64,000 bases of DNA from Liquidambar formosana (Eukaryota; Streptophyta; Magnoliopsida; Saxifragales; Altingiaceae). The position numbers were made by a program, and so were the translations under genes. A model generated the notes under the pieces. The model was not told the DNA's origin, made no database searches, and was given only the letters and a program-made list of their open reading frames with translations. The DNA lies in contig CM077827.1 in assembly GCA_039720395.1 (NCBI GenBank), positions 10,207,991 through 10,271,990 on the forward strand, given 5' to 3'. Position 1 is the first letter of the stretch; every line of letters begins with the position of its first letter. Shown piece by piece: positions 12,093-22,178 of this stretch.

Positions 12093-12710
12093 TGTAGACA
12101 ACAAATTTCGTGTATTGATATTAACACAAAATAAGAGTACAAATTACAATTTTGATGTAAAAATGAAATGGGATGAACTCTCTTGGATTGCACTCGTACA
12201 CGTGAATGGCCTTTGATTGACAGTCAACGGTCAAGTTGTTGAAAACGAGAACTACGTGGCGTATTCCTTGCACTTCGGAATACGGAGAGTTACTTCTTCA
12301 CTCGGGGCTTTGCGCGTACTCAGCTGTGAAGAATGGATGCTTCTTTGAGTTCGAGAATTCTCAAGCTTCAAATCTCTTCTAGTCTTCAAGTCTTCAAGTC
12401 TCCAAGATGTTGAAATGATTTCTGTGTGTGGTATGACCTCCCTTAGCCCACTATTTATAGAGCTAGAGGGGTGGTTATTCCAAATTACTTGAAATACCCT
12501 TGTCAGTAAGGGTAATTTTAGAAAGTATAAACTTGGAGGGCCTTGGGCCACACTCCTAGGTCCATCTTTTTTTATGGATCTAATTGGGCTTTGTACTTAT
12601 TGTAATAATTGGACTCTATTCAACCCATGATAAATTTAAAGACTTGATATTATTGGGCTTGAAATAGTTTGGGGTCCAATTTAATTATTATAATTATTTT
12701 GATGTCTACA
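12093..12710 (-). repeat. 3' LTR of the Tat element
   Basis: 618 bp, TGTAGACA at 12093 and TGTCTACA ending 12710. On the minus strand it keeps a good TATA box, CTATAAATAG (12460-12451). It could promote read-out leftward, towards the 1.76-kb Mutator-like element and the ARM-repeat gene. Left flank GCTTG is the TSD. Confidence 0.95.
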
Positions 12711-12721
12711 AATGCCCCATC
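12711..12721 (-). other. Polypurine tract of the Tat element
   Basis: Minus-strand GATGGGGCATT directly abuts the 3' LTR, the position and purine richness expected for the plus-strand primer. Confidence 0.6.
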
Positions 12722-12904
12722 GATACTTGTTTTGCCTAAATACTTTAGTATAAGTGAATGAGTATTGAATTATCCAATTAAGAGCAAGGCTTATGAATAT
12801 ACCATATGTGAGGATACGTGGAATTATATCCTTGGTAATCCATATAGAAGTCAAATTCATTAAGGACTCCAAGTCAATATAAAATCCTTGCAGAATTTTA
12901 CTCT

Positions 12905-12912
12905 TATAAATA
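12905..12912 (+). promoter_or_regulatory. Candidate antisense promoter TATA box
   Basis: TATAAATA on the plus strand, 195 bp inside the element from the 3' LTR and about 1.65 kb upstream of the antisense ORF start. It is the best plus-strand TATA box I noticed in this leader region. Use as a promoter is inferred. Confidence 0.35.
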
Positions 12913-13439
12913 CGGTGGTAAAAAGAAACTATTAGTCTCTTTTATTCCACTGTATTTCAGCTAAAGGAAGTGTAGTTTTACCTGCTTTTTGAAGTTGAAG
13001 AGCACATCTCCCTCTATCAAGTCAAGTTGACTCTTCTCCAACATAAACCAACAAAAAAGGTAAACATGTATACCCATTTTTTTCTTATTTTTACTTTTCT
13101 GCCAGTAGACTCACCCCGTAAAGGAAGATTCCTTCTTCTTTTCGCCCTTCTTTTTTTAAAAAAAATATATATATATATTACTTTTGAAAGTACATAAACA
13201 ATTAATGACAAAGAATAAATAATCATAATAGACTTATGTGAAAGTCAACGTGAGTTCACTTCGCCCTTCTTTTTTTTTTTTTTTTTGAAGAATAAATAAT
13301 CACAATAGACTATGTAAAAGTCACTGTGAGAATAATCCTTTGAATTCACTTTGGCCCACCCTCTTTTTTTTTGTTTTTTTTTTTTTGTTTGGGAAGAATA
13401 ATTGTACTCACCTTGAGTCAGGCTATCAATTTGCTTGGC

Positions 13440-14491
13440 ATGATACACTTTGTAATGAACAATTTGGTATGTGGTCACTTTGTACTGAGTGATTTGAATT
13501 AGAGTCACTTTATATTGGGCAATTTGGGACGTAGTCACTTTGCACCAGGGCGACTTAAGTTAGAGTCATTTTGTACCAGGCAATTTGGAATGTAGTCACT
13601 TTGTACCGGACAAGTTCGAATGGAGTCACTTTATATCGGAGCGACTTCAATTGAAATCACTTTGTACCGGGCAACTTGGGACGTCGTTACTTTGTATCGG
13701 GGCGACTTGAGTGAGAGTCACTTTGTACCAGGCAATTTGAGACGTAATCACTTTGTATCGAACAACTTAGGACGTAGTTACTTTGTACTGGGGCGACTTG
13801 AGTTAGAGTCACTTTGTACCGGGCAATTTGGAACGTAGTCACTTTGTACCAAGCAAGTTGGAAGGGAGTCACTTTATACCGGGGCGACTTCAATTGAAAT
13901 CACTTTGTACCGAGCAACTTGGGACGTTGTCACTTTGTACCGAGGCGACTTAAGTTAGAGTCACTTTGTATAGGGTAATTTGAGACGTAGTCACTTTGTA
14001 CTGAACGACTTGGGACGTGGTCACTTTGTACCAGGAAATTTGGAATGTAGTCACTTTGTACCAAGCAAGTTCGAATGGAGTCACTTTATACCGGGGCGAC
14101 TTCAATTGGAATCACTTTGTACCGGACAACTTGGGACGTCGTCACTTTGTACCGGGGCGACTTGAGTTAGAGTTACTTTGTACTGGGCAATTTGAGACGT
14201 AGTCACTTTGTACCGAACGACTTGGGATGTGGTCACTTTATACTGGGCCGACTTGAGTTAGAGTCACTTTGTACCAGGCAATTTGGAATGTAGTCACTTT
14301 GTACCAAGCAAGTTGGAATGGAGTTACTTTATACTGGGGCATCTTCAATTGGAATCACTTTGTATCGGGCAACTTAGGACGACATCACTTTATACCGAGG
14401 CGACTTGAGTTAGAGTCACTTTGTATCGGGCAACTTAGGACGTAGTCACTTTGTACTGGGGTGACTTGAATTAGAGTCGCTTTGTACCGAG
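13440..14491. repeat. Tandem array of about 34 units of 30-31 bp
   Basis: Each unit begins TCACTTTGTACC or a close variant and ends with a variable half such as GGGCAACTTGGGACGTCG, AAGCAAGTTGGAATGGAG or GGGGCGACTTCAATTGAAA. Unit types recur in a fixed order every 7-8 units (about 214-245 bp), so a higher-order repeat is present. The array ends 65 bp before the antisense ORF start and lies between that ORF and the 3' LTR, where Tat elements are known to carry hypervariable tandem repeats that can seed satellites. Open frames through the array are a by-product of its periodicity. Confidence 0.92.
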
Positions 14492-14799
14492 TATTTTTAT
14501 TTATTTATTTATTTTATAATTGCCACTATAGAACAATTTTTTTTTTTAATAGAAAGATGGGATCTTCATCAGCGGCGGGTTCGAAACACACTTCTAAATC
14601 TTTACGACCTCAAGCAAGTCTACCAGCAGAAGGTTGGATTACAGAACATGAAGACCCAGCTCAAAAAGGAAAATTTCTATGTTTTCCTCATGTACGTATG
14701 AAGTCTCATTCAACTAACATGGGGAAGACATTGAAACTTGCTGTGAATCATGCTATGACAAGTCCTTTTGGTTGTAGAGACACTACAAGAATATAGGGC

Positions 14800-15035
14800 T
14801 TTCACAACATTACATTAACAACATTTCTGGCAAAATGTTGTTAAAGGGTATTTTTAACAACATTTATTTGGAAAATGTTGTTAATGTGCCTTGTATGTGC
14901 ACATTTAACAACGCTGGCTATGAACGTGGTCAAAAACCACAATGACAACGTTTCAGAAAACGTTGTTATTTTCCACAACATTTCATCTTTTGTTGTTGAA
15001 AATGGGGCTTTATCACAACATCCCTCAAACGTTGT
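14800..15035. repeat. Left subterminal repeats of the CACTA element
   Basis: Multiple copies of ACAACATTT and its complement AAATGTTGTTA in both orientations. They are the expected binding region for the TNPA-type protein of an autonomous partner. Confidence 0.8.
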
Positions 15036-15099
15036 TAAAAAAAAAATAATAGAAATACCAAGGCCGGGATAAAACTAAGCGGGCCTTCTTTTCTATTTT

Positions 15100-15800
15100 T
15101 TTTTGTTATTCCCGCGCGGGTTGCTTCTACATTTTATTTTATTTGTTCTTTCATTGCTATACCCCTTCTCTCCCTCCTCTCTCTTTCTTTGACATCCACC
15201 CACCGATCCGGCCACTGTCAGATCCACTCCCCGTTCGTCGTCGGTAACCCTAGTCGCTGCTCATTGTGAGGTACGTCTCACCCTCTGTATATGTATTGGT
15301 TGGTATATCTCTCTCTCGCGCACACTCAATCTCTGTTATCAGTGTTTCGTCTCTTCTCTTGCTTTCTTTCTCTCTCCATCTGCAGATCGAGTCCATCCCA
15401 AGCTGCTCCAAATGTGAACTCAGCTAACCTTGCGGACGAAACACTTGGTATGTTCTCTCCTCAATCTTAAAAAATACTATAAGTTTAGGGTTTTTTTTTT
15501 CCATTATTCCTTACACGATTTTAGGGGTTTTTTCCATTATTCCTTTCACGATTTTAGAGGGTTTTTCCATTATTCCTTATTCAATTTTAGGATTTTTTTT
15601 CCATTATTCGTTACACAATTTTAGGGGGTTTTGTTCCATTATCTCTTCTTCTGATATGCAGCAGAGAGATCAGAGCCCTCTTTGTTATCCTTCACAGAGA
15701 GATACACTCTCTCCCGCTCGGCTCTCTTTCCATCCTACGCAGCTATGGATTCCTACGAAGGCTTGTGTCTTTGATTTTTCTTTCTGCCCTTTTTCATTCA
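15100..15800. other. Captured leader-like sequence in the CACTA element
   Basis: Pyrimidine-rich, higher-GC sequence (15170-15420) with GAGGTACGTC (possible splice donor) and TGCAG acceptor-like sites, followed by a four-fold imperfect repeat of TTTTCCATTATTCCTTACACG-like units (about 33-50 bp) at 15490-15645. This looks like a captured host-gene 5' region, but I cannot name the source. Confidence 0.4.
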
Positions 15801-16365
15801 TTTGTGCAAGTCTGTTGAAGCTCACCATAAGCCAAGGGAGGTGAATTGCATAGCGGACTGGATGGCAAAAAGGGGGTTAGTAGGTTTACTCCGTTTTTTG
15901 CTTGGTTGTAAGCAGTTTGCGGTGCTTCTTTTAGGTGTGGTCTTTCTCTGTTTTCCCCTGTTTCTCGGTTACTTTTTTCTACTTGCTGTTTTGTGGCCTG
16001 CTATGGTTTGGGGAGTTTTTTTATCCTTTTGTTTTGATAGGGTGTGTCGATCTCTTTTCTCCTTCTTGATTTTTTGGGTGGTTATTTGTGGGATAGTATT
16101 TCTCTGGAAAGATTATTAAGGCATTGTCCTCGCCTATTTCCTTTTGTGTGAGATGTTTTTTCTTTTTGTCTTCTATAGGGTAGGTAGGCATTCAAAGCTG
16201 GGTTTTTTGGTGTCCAGGGACCCATTTATGCTATTTTGGTAGGGAGAGTTCTTTTAGAATGGGGGATGGAAGTACATTTAGGTTCTGGGAGGATGCTTGG
16301 TGTGGAGATTGGTCGCTTAAAGAGGTGTTTCCCAATCTTTATGAGTTGGTATTAGATAGGAATGC
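15800..16365 (+). pseudogene. LINE fragments inside the CACTA element
   Basis: Near 15808-15876 the translation KPREVNCIADWMAKRG matches the end of a LINE RNase H domain (typically ..NRVADWLAKrG). At about 16246-16365 FRMGDGSTFRFWEDAWCGDW and VFPNLYEL match the zinc-binding reverse-transcriptase C-terminal region (zf-RVT). In a LINE the zf-RVT part precedes RNase H; here the order is reversed, so the pieces are rearranged or come from two captures. Confidence 0.65.
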
Positions 16366-19300
16366 CTAGATTGCAGATTATTTGTAAACCAATTGGGCCT
16401 TCTTCTTTGTTTGGATGAGTTTTGTTTGGGTCCAGCCTAAAATAGTGAAGGATGTTATCTTTTTCTTGGTACTCAAAGGATTAGAGCAAGAAAGGGAGAA
16501 TATTTTGTATAGTGATTCTTGACACCATGTTGTACTCATTTAGAAAGAACATAATCTGTTGCTATGAGGGTTCTTTTTCATATAGTCTTGGTCCTCCGTT
16601 ATCAAAAAGATTGCACATCAATTGTTTTAGTTCATGATTAGACCTGGATCCCTCTTCCCTTTGTACCTTAATGTTTCTATTCCTTTTGTGTAATTAACAC
16701 CTTTTTTGGTGTAATTCCCCTTGTTTTGAAAGAAATTAAGGATGCTTGATCAGCTTGGTGCATCTTTTCCTTTCCAGGCCTCGAGTACCTTTTTGAAGGC
16801 ATGCTAATAGCCTGCTCATGGTCTAGCCGAGTGGGCTCTCACTAAAATGTTTGTTTTGGTTGGGTTGGTGAGCATTGTGTAGCTATTTGAAATATTTTAG
16901 ATGAGGAACAATCAATTGTAAAGTTGAGGGATGCTCCCTCTATTATTTATTTCAATTTATTTATTTGTTCCATAAAACACAGGAGTTTGGTTATCTTTTA
17001 GTAATAGTTGTCAGTACATTTTTGGCCTTTCAATTTTCATTAGATTAAGTTAGCACCTTAGGGTTTGGCTATTGTTAATCCATTTTAGTTTATACCTTCT
17101 ATGATAAATTTTGACAATTAAAAATTTGTTTGCAGGAATTTGCAAGAGGTCAACAACCCTCTAAGGTATAAGAGTTTGTATCAACTTTTGAGATTCATGT
17201 TATATTAAGTTAATTGTTCCCTACTAAAGATTTGCAAGGTAGATCAGGTAAACCAACATTGCAGAAACAATATTTATCTGTGGAAATACGTTGTGTAATT
17301 TCATTTTTGGTATCTTCAATGATTATGTATCTTTTAAGGAAAGCTAATTTTATGAGTTTTGTACAACCTTGGACTTGAAGATCCAGGTGATCATTACCAA
17401 TGGACTGGATAAAAGTTAAATATCACTTTATTATAAATTTCTGAACTAAATTCTCTACTTTGCATCTTTATAAGTATTGTCTAGATCATCTTTGGCCTTA
17501 GTTGTCAATGTCATTCTCCAATTCAATTTGAATGATAAATTTCATTATCTATTTTCAGTTGCCTAGAAATAAATAATATGGTATCGAGACACCCAAGGAC
17601 CCAAGGAAACCCAATTGTTAAAAGGAGACTAAATAGACCTTGATATAAGCTGACTAGTGAAACTTTCTTCTCCATTTGGAGAAGGGTTTGCTACTGCAAA
17701 CACATAAAGGGCCTTCATGGACTCTGCTGTATCATTCAATAACTTTATTGATTGAGTAGCTTAATTGATTTTTTATATATGCATATTAATAGAAAGTGCC
17801 TTTCTGTTCTGTAAGTTTGTTAGACGTTAGCCAGTATGAAAAGCACAGTGATTTTCTATTGGTGCTATTGTGATGTTGCTTTCCTTTTTCTGTTTTCCCT
17901 TCCTTCTCTTTTTATTTTCCATTATCTCTGACACATGGGCTTTTTCCCCTACTACTCCCTTGTTAATTCCATATTCTCTTCCAAAATATGAAGTTAATTA
18001 TTTTTGCAACTGTTTGAGCTTCTTCATTTCTTCTTTAGAAGAAGAGCATATTACATACATACATACATACATGTGTATGTGTATATATATATATGTATGT
18101 GTATATATATACATACATACATACATACATACATCCATTGTTCCGCTACAGTAAAACACTGATGTGTCCACCTATCTTTCTTTTCCCTATTTTTCTAATT
18201 TTTTTTATTTCCCTTTTGCTAGAAACCCATGTGTACCTTCACCGTTGTGTAATTTCCCTTTTGCTAGATATGTGTGTGTATGTGTGTGTTTGTGTGTTCA
18301 AACCCCACCATGAACACAAAAAGGGGAACTCTATTGAAAGCTCTGATAATGAAGCCCATTTCCTGGATTGAATTATATGCTATATGAGTAACACCTATAT
18401 CGTTTCACCACCTGCTGCTGCGTTGTGCTGTGGCGAAGGAGGTATGGGCCTGTGGTTTATGCATCTTTGGGATTTGGGTAATGCCAAGTTTGATGTTGTG
18501 TATGTTGGAGGGCTGGCAATGCAGGACCAAGAAAATAGAACAGCTTCTTGTGTGGAAATCCCAGCACGCCAAGGTGTGGAACTTAGCCATTTTGTTTTTC
18601 ATAGATTATAGATGTTATGGAACTTGAGGCCTTGCATCACCACGAGCATCCTTTATGGATTTTGATCATCGTTTCTAATTTGGTATGATCTTGAATGAGT
18701 TGCATTTAGTTAGAATTTAGAGTTTTAATTTTATTTTCCTAGAAAAATAGGTGTGCTTGTCAAGTGACTTTTTTTATAATTTCAGTCAGTTGGCGATTGA
18801 TGTTCTTCTTTAAAAAATTATGTCAAGGGACTCTCATTTGTGAAGAAGTGAAAGGTTGGAGGAAATTTATAAGTGTGTTAAACTTTCAAGTTCTTTATTT
18901 AGTAAAATTTATAAGTGCTCAAATAGGCTACGCACATGATGCTGCACAACATGTATTTTTGGTAAATTTACAATGCACGATCCCAAAATTTTTTTAGAAG
19001 TCAGCCAGCCAGATTCTTAATAACTGATATGTAAACTTGAAGTGGGACTGCGTTATTTTTCTATGCTTGTTGTGCATCTAAATAAAGTCTTAGGCGACTT
19101 TGGCTTAATCAGGTATACCGAAAAACATATTCTAATTCATATATTTTTAAAGATATTTACAATTTGTTATAGAATTTAAACTATCTTTCTTATGATTATA
19201 AAATTTTAGAATTGTTATCTTTTTCTCCTAAAATTCATGCCCATTTTTGTTAACTATATATTTTACAAGATTAATTTCTATTGTTCGCACAGATTATCAC

Positions 19301-19470
19301 TGCCTTGGTTTACCTTTTGTACTCTATTGTTCGTACTCCAATTGAAAAAAAAAATAGAAAAAAAGAAGAGAGAGTGTCATTTCCATTAAATTAAAAAAAA
19401 AAAAAAAAAGAGACAAAAAAAAAAAAAAAACAAAAACAAAAACAAAAAAAGTGAGAGCTACTCAATAGTA
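16366..19470. other. CACTA interior, no gene recognised
   Basis: AT-rich sequence with a (TACA/TATA) microsatellite at 18046-18135 and A-rich tracts at 19340-19450. It has the look of captured introns or decayed repeats. I see no coherent coding region. Confidence 0.4.
18046..18135. repeat. (TACA)n/(TATG)n microsatellite
   Basis: ACATACATAC tracts on both sides of TGTATGTGTATATATATATA; the two halves can pair with each other. Confidence 0.85.
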
Positions 19471-19475
19471 GCATT

Positions 19476-20066
19476 TTAGGTAGAGCTAGAAGGGTCAGTT
19501 GGGGGTTGCCTTTGTGGGCCTTGGGTAGAACTGGAGGGATCAGCTGGAGGTTGCCTCTGTGGGCTGCCCGGAACCCTTTCTCGATCAATGATTTGATCAG
19601 TGAGCCTCTCCAGTGCCTCGACCCTTGGTGTGAGTCTGTTAGAATAGGAGTCCACCATTCTTTGTAACTCTCTATTCTCCGCTCTCAAAGCCCTCATCCT
19701 TCGATAGGCTCCGTCGAGCAACCCCTGGAGACGAGTGACCTGGTCACTTAGACTTTGCATGTGCACATTTCTGGTGTGCAAACGCCGAGCCATGTTAGCA
19801 GTAAATGTTGTGGCCTGAGCGCTGAGAGCCATAGAGTCTCTTATTACGTCCAGGTCGGACCGTCCAACCAGTATTCTCTCATCACGAGGAGTGATGAGTC
19901 CCTCCGCTACTGCCATTGCGTTCGCAAGATTGTAAATTACGGAATCGTCAACTGTAAGGGGTTGGTTTTGAACATTTAGGAACCTTGGGTGCCAGACCTC
20001 TGGTTGTGTTGCTGGCGTTGTGTTTAAATCAGGACGGTTTTGTGGGGCAGAGGAGGAAGAGGCCAT
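19476..20066 (-). CDS. Coiled-coil ORF carried by the CACTA element
   Basis: Intact 196-residue ORF. It starts MASSSSAPQNRPDLNTTP and has a central helical part (about residues 85-165) with coiled-coil character, including RALRAENRELQRMV and RVEALERLTDQIID. It ends with two near-identical proline-rich repeats, PQRQPPADPSSST and PQRQPPTDPSSST. No transposase motif, signal peptide or membrane segment is visible. It is the only well-formed ORF in the 7.4-kb element and has higher GC than its surroundings, which suggests capture from elsewhere, perhaps a host or retroelement gene. Function unknown. It could be a fragment of a larger spliced gene. Confidence 0.55.
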   Translation of the reverse strand: MASSSSAPQNRPDLNTTPATQPEVWHPRFLNVQNQPLTVDDSVIYNLANAMAVAEGLITPRDERILVGRSDLDVIRDSMALSAQATTFTANMARRLHTRNVHMQSLSDQVTRLQGLLDGAYRRMRALRAENRELQRMVDSYSNRLTPRVEALERLTDQIIDRERVPGSPQRQPPADPSSSTQGPQRQPPTDPSSST

Positions 20067-20438
20067 GAGTTCGTAAGAGAGGATTTAGAGGAAGAGAGTT
20101 TTCTCTGAGGGTTGAATGGTTGGGGAAGAGTGTTTAAGCACCTGTAATCAAACTCTAGTTTTTAAAGAAAAACCGTCCTCACTCAACCCAAGAACAGATC
20201 GCAAAAACCAATGCACTGTGGGGATCCAATGCGATTTGGGGTCTATAATGGTCTGCAACAGCACTGTTGCCTAGATCTCGATATTGCGAACTGTCGGTCA
20301 TGCTGCCCCTGTCGGTGAGAGAGAGTAGGCTTCCGGGTTTGGGCTTTTTTGGAGAGAAAGTGAGAGAAAGTGAGGAGAAGAGAGAAAAAAAGGTATGTGT
20401 GAAAAAGAGAGAAGATTCTGGGTGATTTGATTTGTATC

Positions 20439-20440
<2 letters not shown>

Positions 20441-20475
<35 letters not shown>
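20441..20475. repeat. (AG)n microsatellite
   Basis: About 17 AG units in the region upstream (minus strand) of the coiled-coil ORF; it would be CT-rich leader if that ORF is transcribed. Confidence 0.9.
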
Positions 20476-20478
<3 letters not shown>

Positions 20479-20702
20479 CTGGAAAAGAGGATGGGATTAC
20501 ATAAAGGGTAAATCTTATGGAGTGAGAGAGATCCGTACAAAGAGATAGGGGGAAGAGAGGGAGAGATTTCTTTTGCAAGTGGGTGAGATTGTCTTGTCTC
20601 ATGATGGGATAATTTTGTATTTTCTCAATTTTGGTGTATAAAGAGGTCTTACCGACTATTGGGAGTACAACTACTTGGCCTACCAAATTTATTAGGCTAC
20701 TG

Positions 20703-21205
20703 TAGTAGAGGTGATACTGTTAAGTCCTTTGTTAGTATAGCATAATAACTATTGGCTCACTTTTGAAGTCACACTTTGTTTACAATGTTTTGTAGGAGTA
20801 GATGATTGATGACTTACTAGTTTTTTGTGGTGGATGCATGCTCCTAACTTTTCTATTAGTAAAAGGCCTTTCTTGGTGTAGTGGAGGTAATACTTCTAAG
20901 TCTTTTGTTAGTATAGCATAATAACTATTGGCTCACTTTTGAAGTCACACTTTGTTTACAATGTTTTGTAGGAGTAGATGATTGATGACTTACTAGTTTT
21001 TTGTGGTGGATGCATGCTCCTAACTTTTCTATTAGTAAAAGGCCTTTTTTGGTGTAATGGAGGTAATACTTCTAAGTCTTTTGTTAGTTTAGCATGATAA
21101 CTATTGACTCACTTTTGAAGTCACACTTTGTTTCCAATGTTTTGCAGGAGTAGATGATTGATGACCAATTTTTTGTGGTGGATATGCACTCCTAACTTCT
21201 CTATT
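20703..21205. repeat. 176-bp tandem repeat, nearly three copies
   Basis: The word GGCTCACTTTTGAAGTCACA recurs (first and second exact, third GACTCAC...) at 20754, 20930 and 21106, a strict 176-bp period. Copies one and two are almost identical; the third is more diverged. Each of the first two ends with a copy of the CACTA right terminus (20861-20883 and 21037-21059). Confidence 0.92.
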
Positions 21206-21220
21206 TTTGTCTTTGTGGCC

Positions 21221-21365
21221 ACTTTTGAAGTTATATTGCAATGTATTGACACTTAATGACATGTAATGACAATTGATGTTAATGAAACTTTTAAAGTCAT
21301 ATTGCAATGTATTGACACTTAATGACATGTAATGACAATTGATGTTAATGAAATTTTTTAAGTCA
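21221..21365. repeat. 66-bp direct repeat, two copies
   Basis: ATTGCAATGTATTGACACTT occurs at 21235 and 21301, with the following AATGACATGTAATGACAATT also repeated. Confidence 0.85.
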
Positions 21366-21584
21366 TACTTTGTTTGCAATGTATTGCATGTAATATTAGG
21401 CTTTATTTAATGAATTTGATTTGTTAGGTGTTTGAAGTTTGGGATCAAATCAATTATGGTTTTACACTTTTAATAATGGTGTGTTTGGTTATCATTTTAT
21501 ATGAACAGGGAATAGGTATAAAAACAACCATAAATGAAAGCACATGCAAACCAAAAAAAAAGAAAAAAAAAAGAAAGGGAAACG

Positions 21585-22178
21585 ACAACGTTTACAAAAT
21601 GTTGTCATAAAATTACCGAAAATCTACGACAACATTTTGGAAACGCTGTTGATGTGTATATCTAAGACAACATTTTCTGAAATGTTGTTAATGTATCTAT
21701 ATAAGACAACATTTTCTAAATGTTGTTGATGTAAGTCAGTTAATTATCAACAACATTTCTGAAATGTTGTTAATGTGTTTATAGAATACAACATTTTGAA
21801 AACGTTGTTGATGTGTCAACTAACCATTTACGACAACATTTCTGAAATGTTGGTAATGTGTTTATAGAATACAACATTTTGAAAACGTTGTTGATGTGTC
21901 AACTAACTATTTACGACAACATTTCTGAAATGTTGTTAATGTGTTCGATCTAAGACAACGTTTCTGTAAATGTTGTCGATACGTCTAACACAACGTTTAT
22001 TCAACGTGGTAAGATGGCATTAACAACATTCTGTTTTTCCTTTCAACAACATTTGTTTAACGTTGTAAAAAGTCCCACATCAACCACAACAGGGGCTGAC
22101 ACAACATATATGAAAATGTTGTGGAAAGTCTTTAACAACATTTTTTCAATGTTGTAAAAGGCCTTTTTTGGTGTAGTG
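21585..22178. repeat. Right subterminal repeats of the CACTA element
   Basis: More than a dozen ACAACATTT / AAATGTTGT motifs in both orientations. One longer unit around TTTATAGAATACAACATTTT is duplicated (near 21778 and 21857). The element ends GGTGTAGTG at 22178. Confidence 0.85.

Larger units (their letters stand above)
14781..22178. mobile_element. Non-autonomous CACTA (En/Spm) element, 7.4 kb
   Basis: The left end is CACTACAAGAATATAGGGC and the reverse complement of the right end is CACTACACCAAAAAAGGCC. The 3-bp TSD AGA flanks it (14778-14780, 22179-22181). Both subterminal regions are dense in ACAACATTT/AAATGTTGT words in both orientations, like TNPA-binding subterminal repeats. No TNPD or TNPA-like transposase was recognised. 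The cargo includes GC-richer leader-like DNA (15100-15420), LINE fragments, a minus-strand ORF (19476-20066) and tandem repeats containing copies of its own terminus. It sits in the antisense PMD gene. Confidence 0.92.

Noticed and set aside
12093..12710. Solo LTR
   Set aside because: Its left flank GCTTG matches the right flank of the LTR at 35075-35692, and a PPT, coding region and PBS lie between, so both LTRs belong to one element.
13620..14202. ORFs with repeating SHFVPG..-type peptides
   Set aside because: They are translations of the 30-31-bp tandem array in both strands; the alternation of 30- and 31-bp units shifts the frame, so no protein is selected.
13440..14491. CRISPR-like regular repeat array
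   Set aside because: Units are contiguous without spacers and the genome is a plant; it is a minisatellite in a retrotransposon.
17870..18371. ORFs within the CACTA element near the microsatellite
   Set aside because: Consist largely of translated (TACA)n/(TATG)n and T-rich DNA.
20243..20686. Ser/Leu-rich minus-strand ORF
   Set aside because: Driven by the (AG)n microsatellite; no domain.
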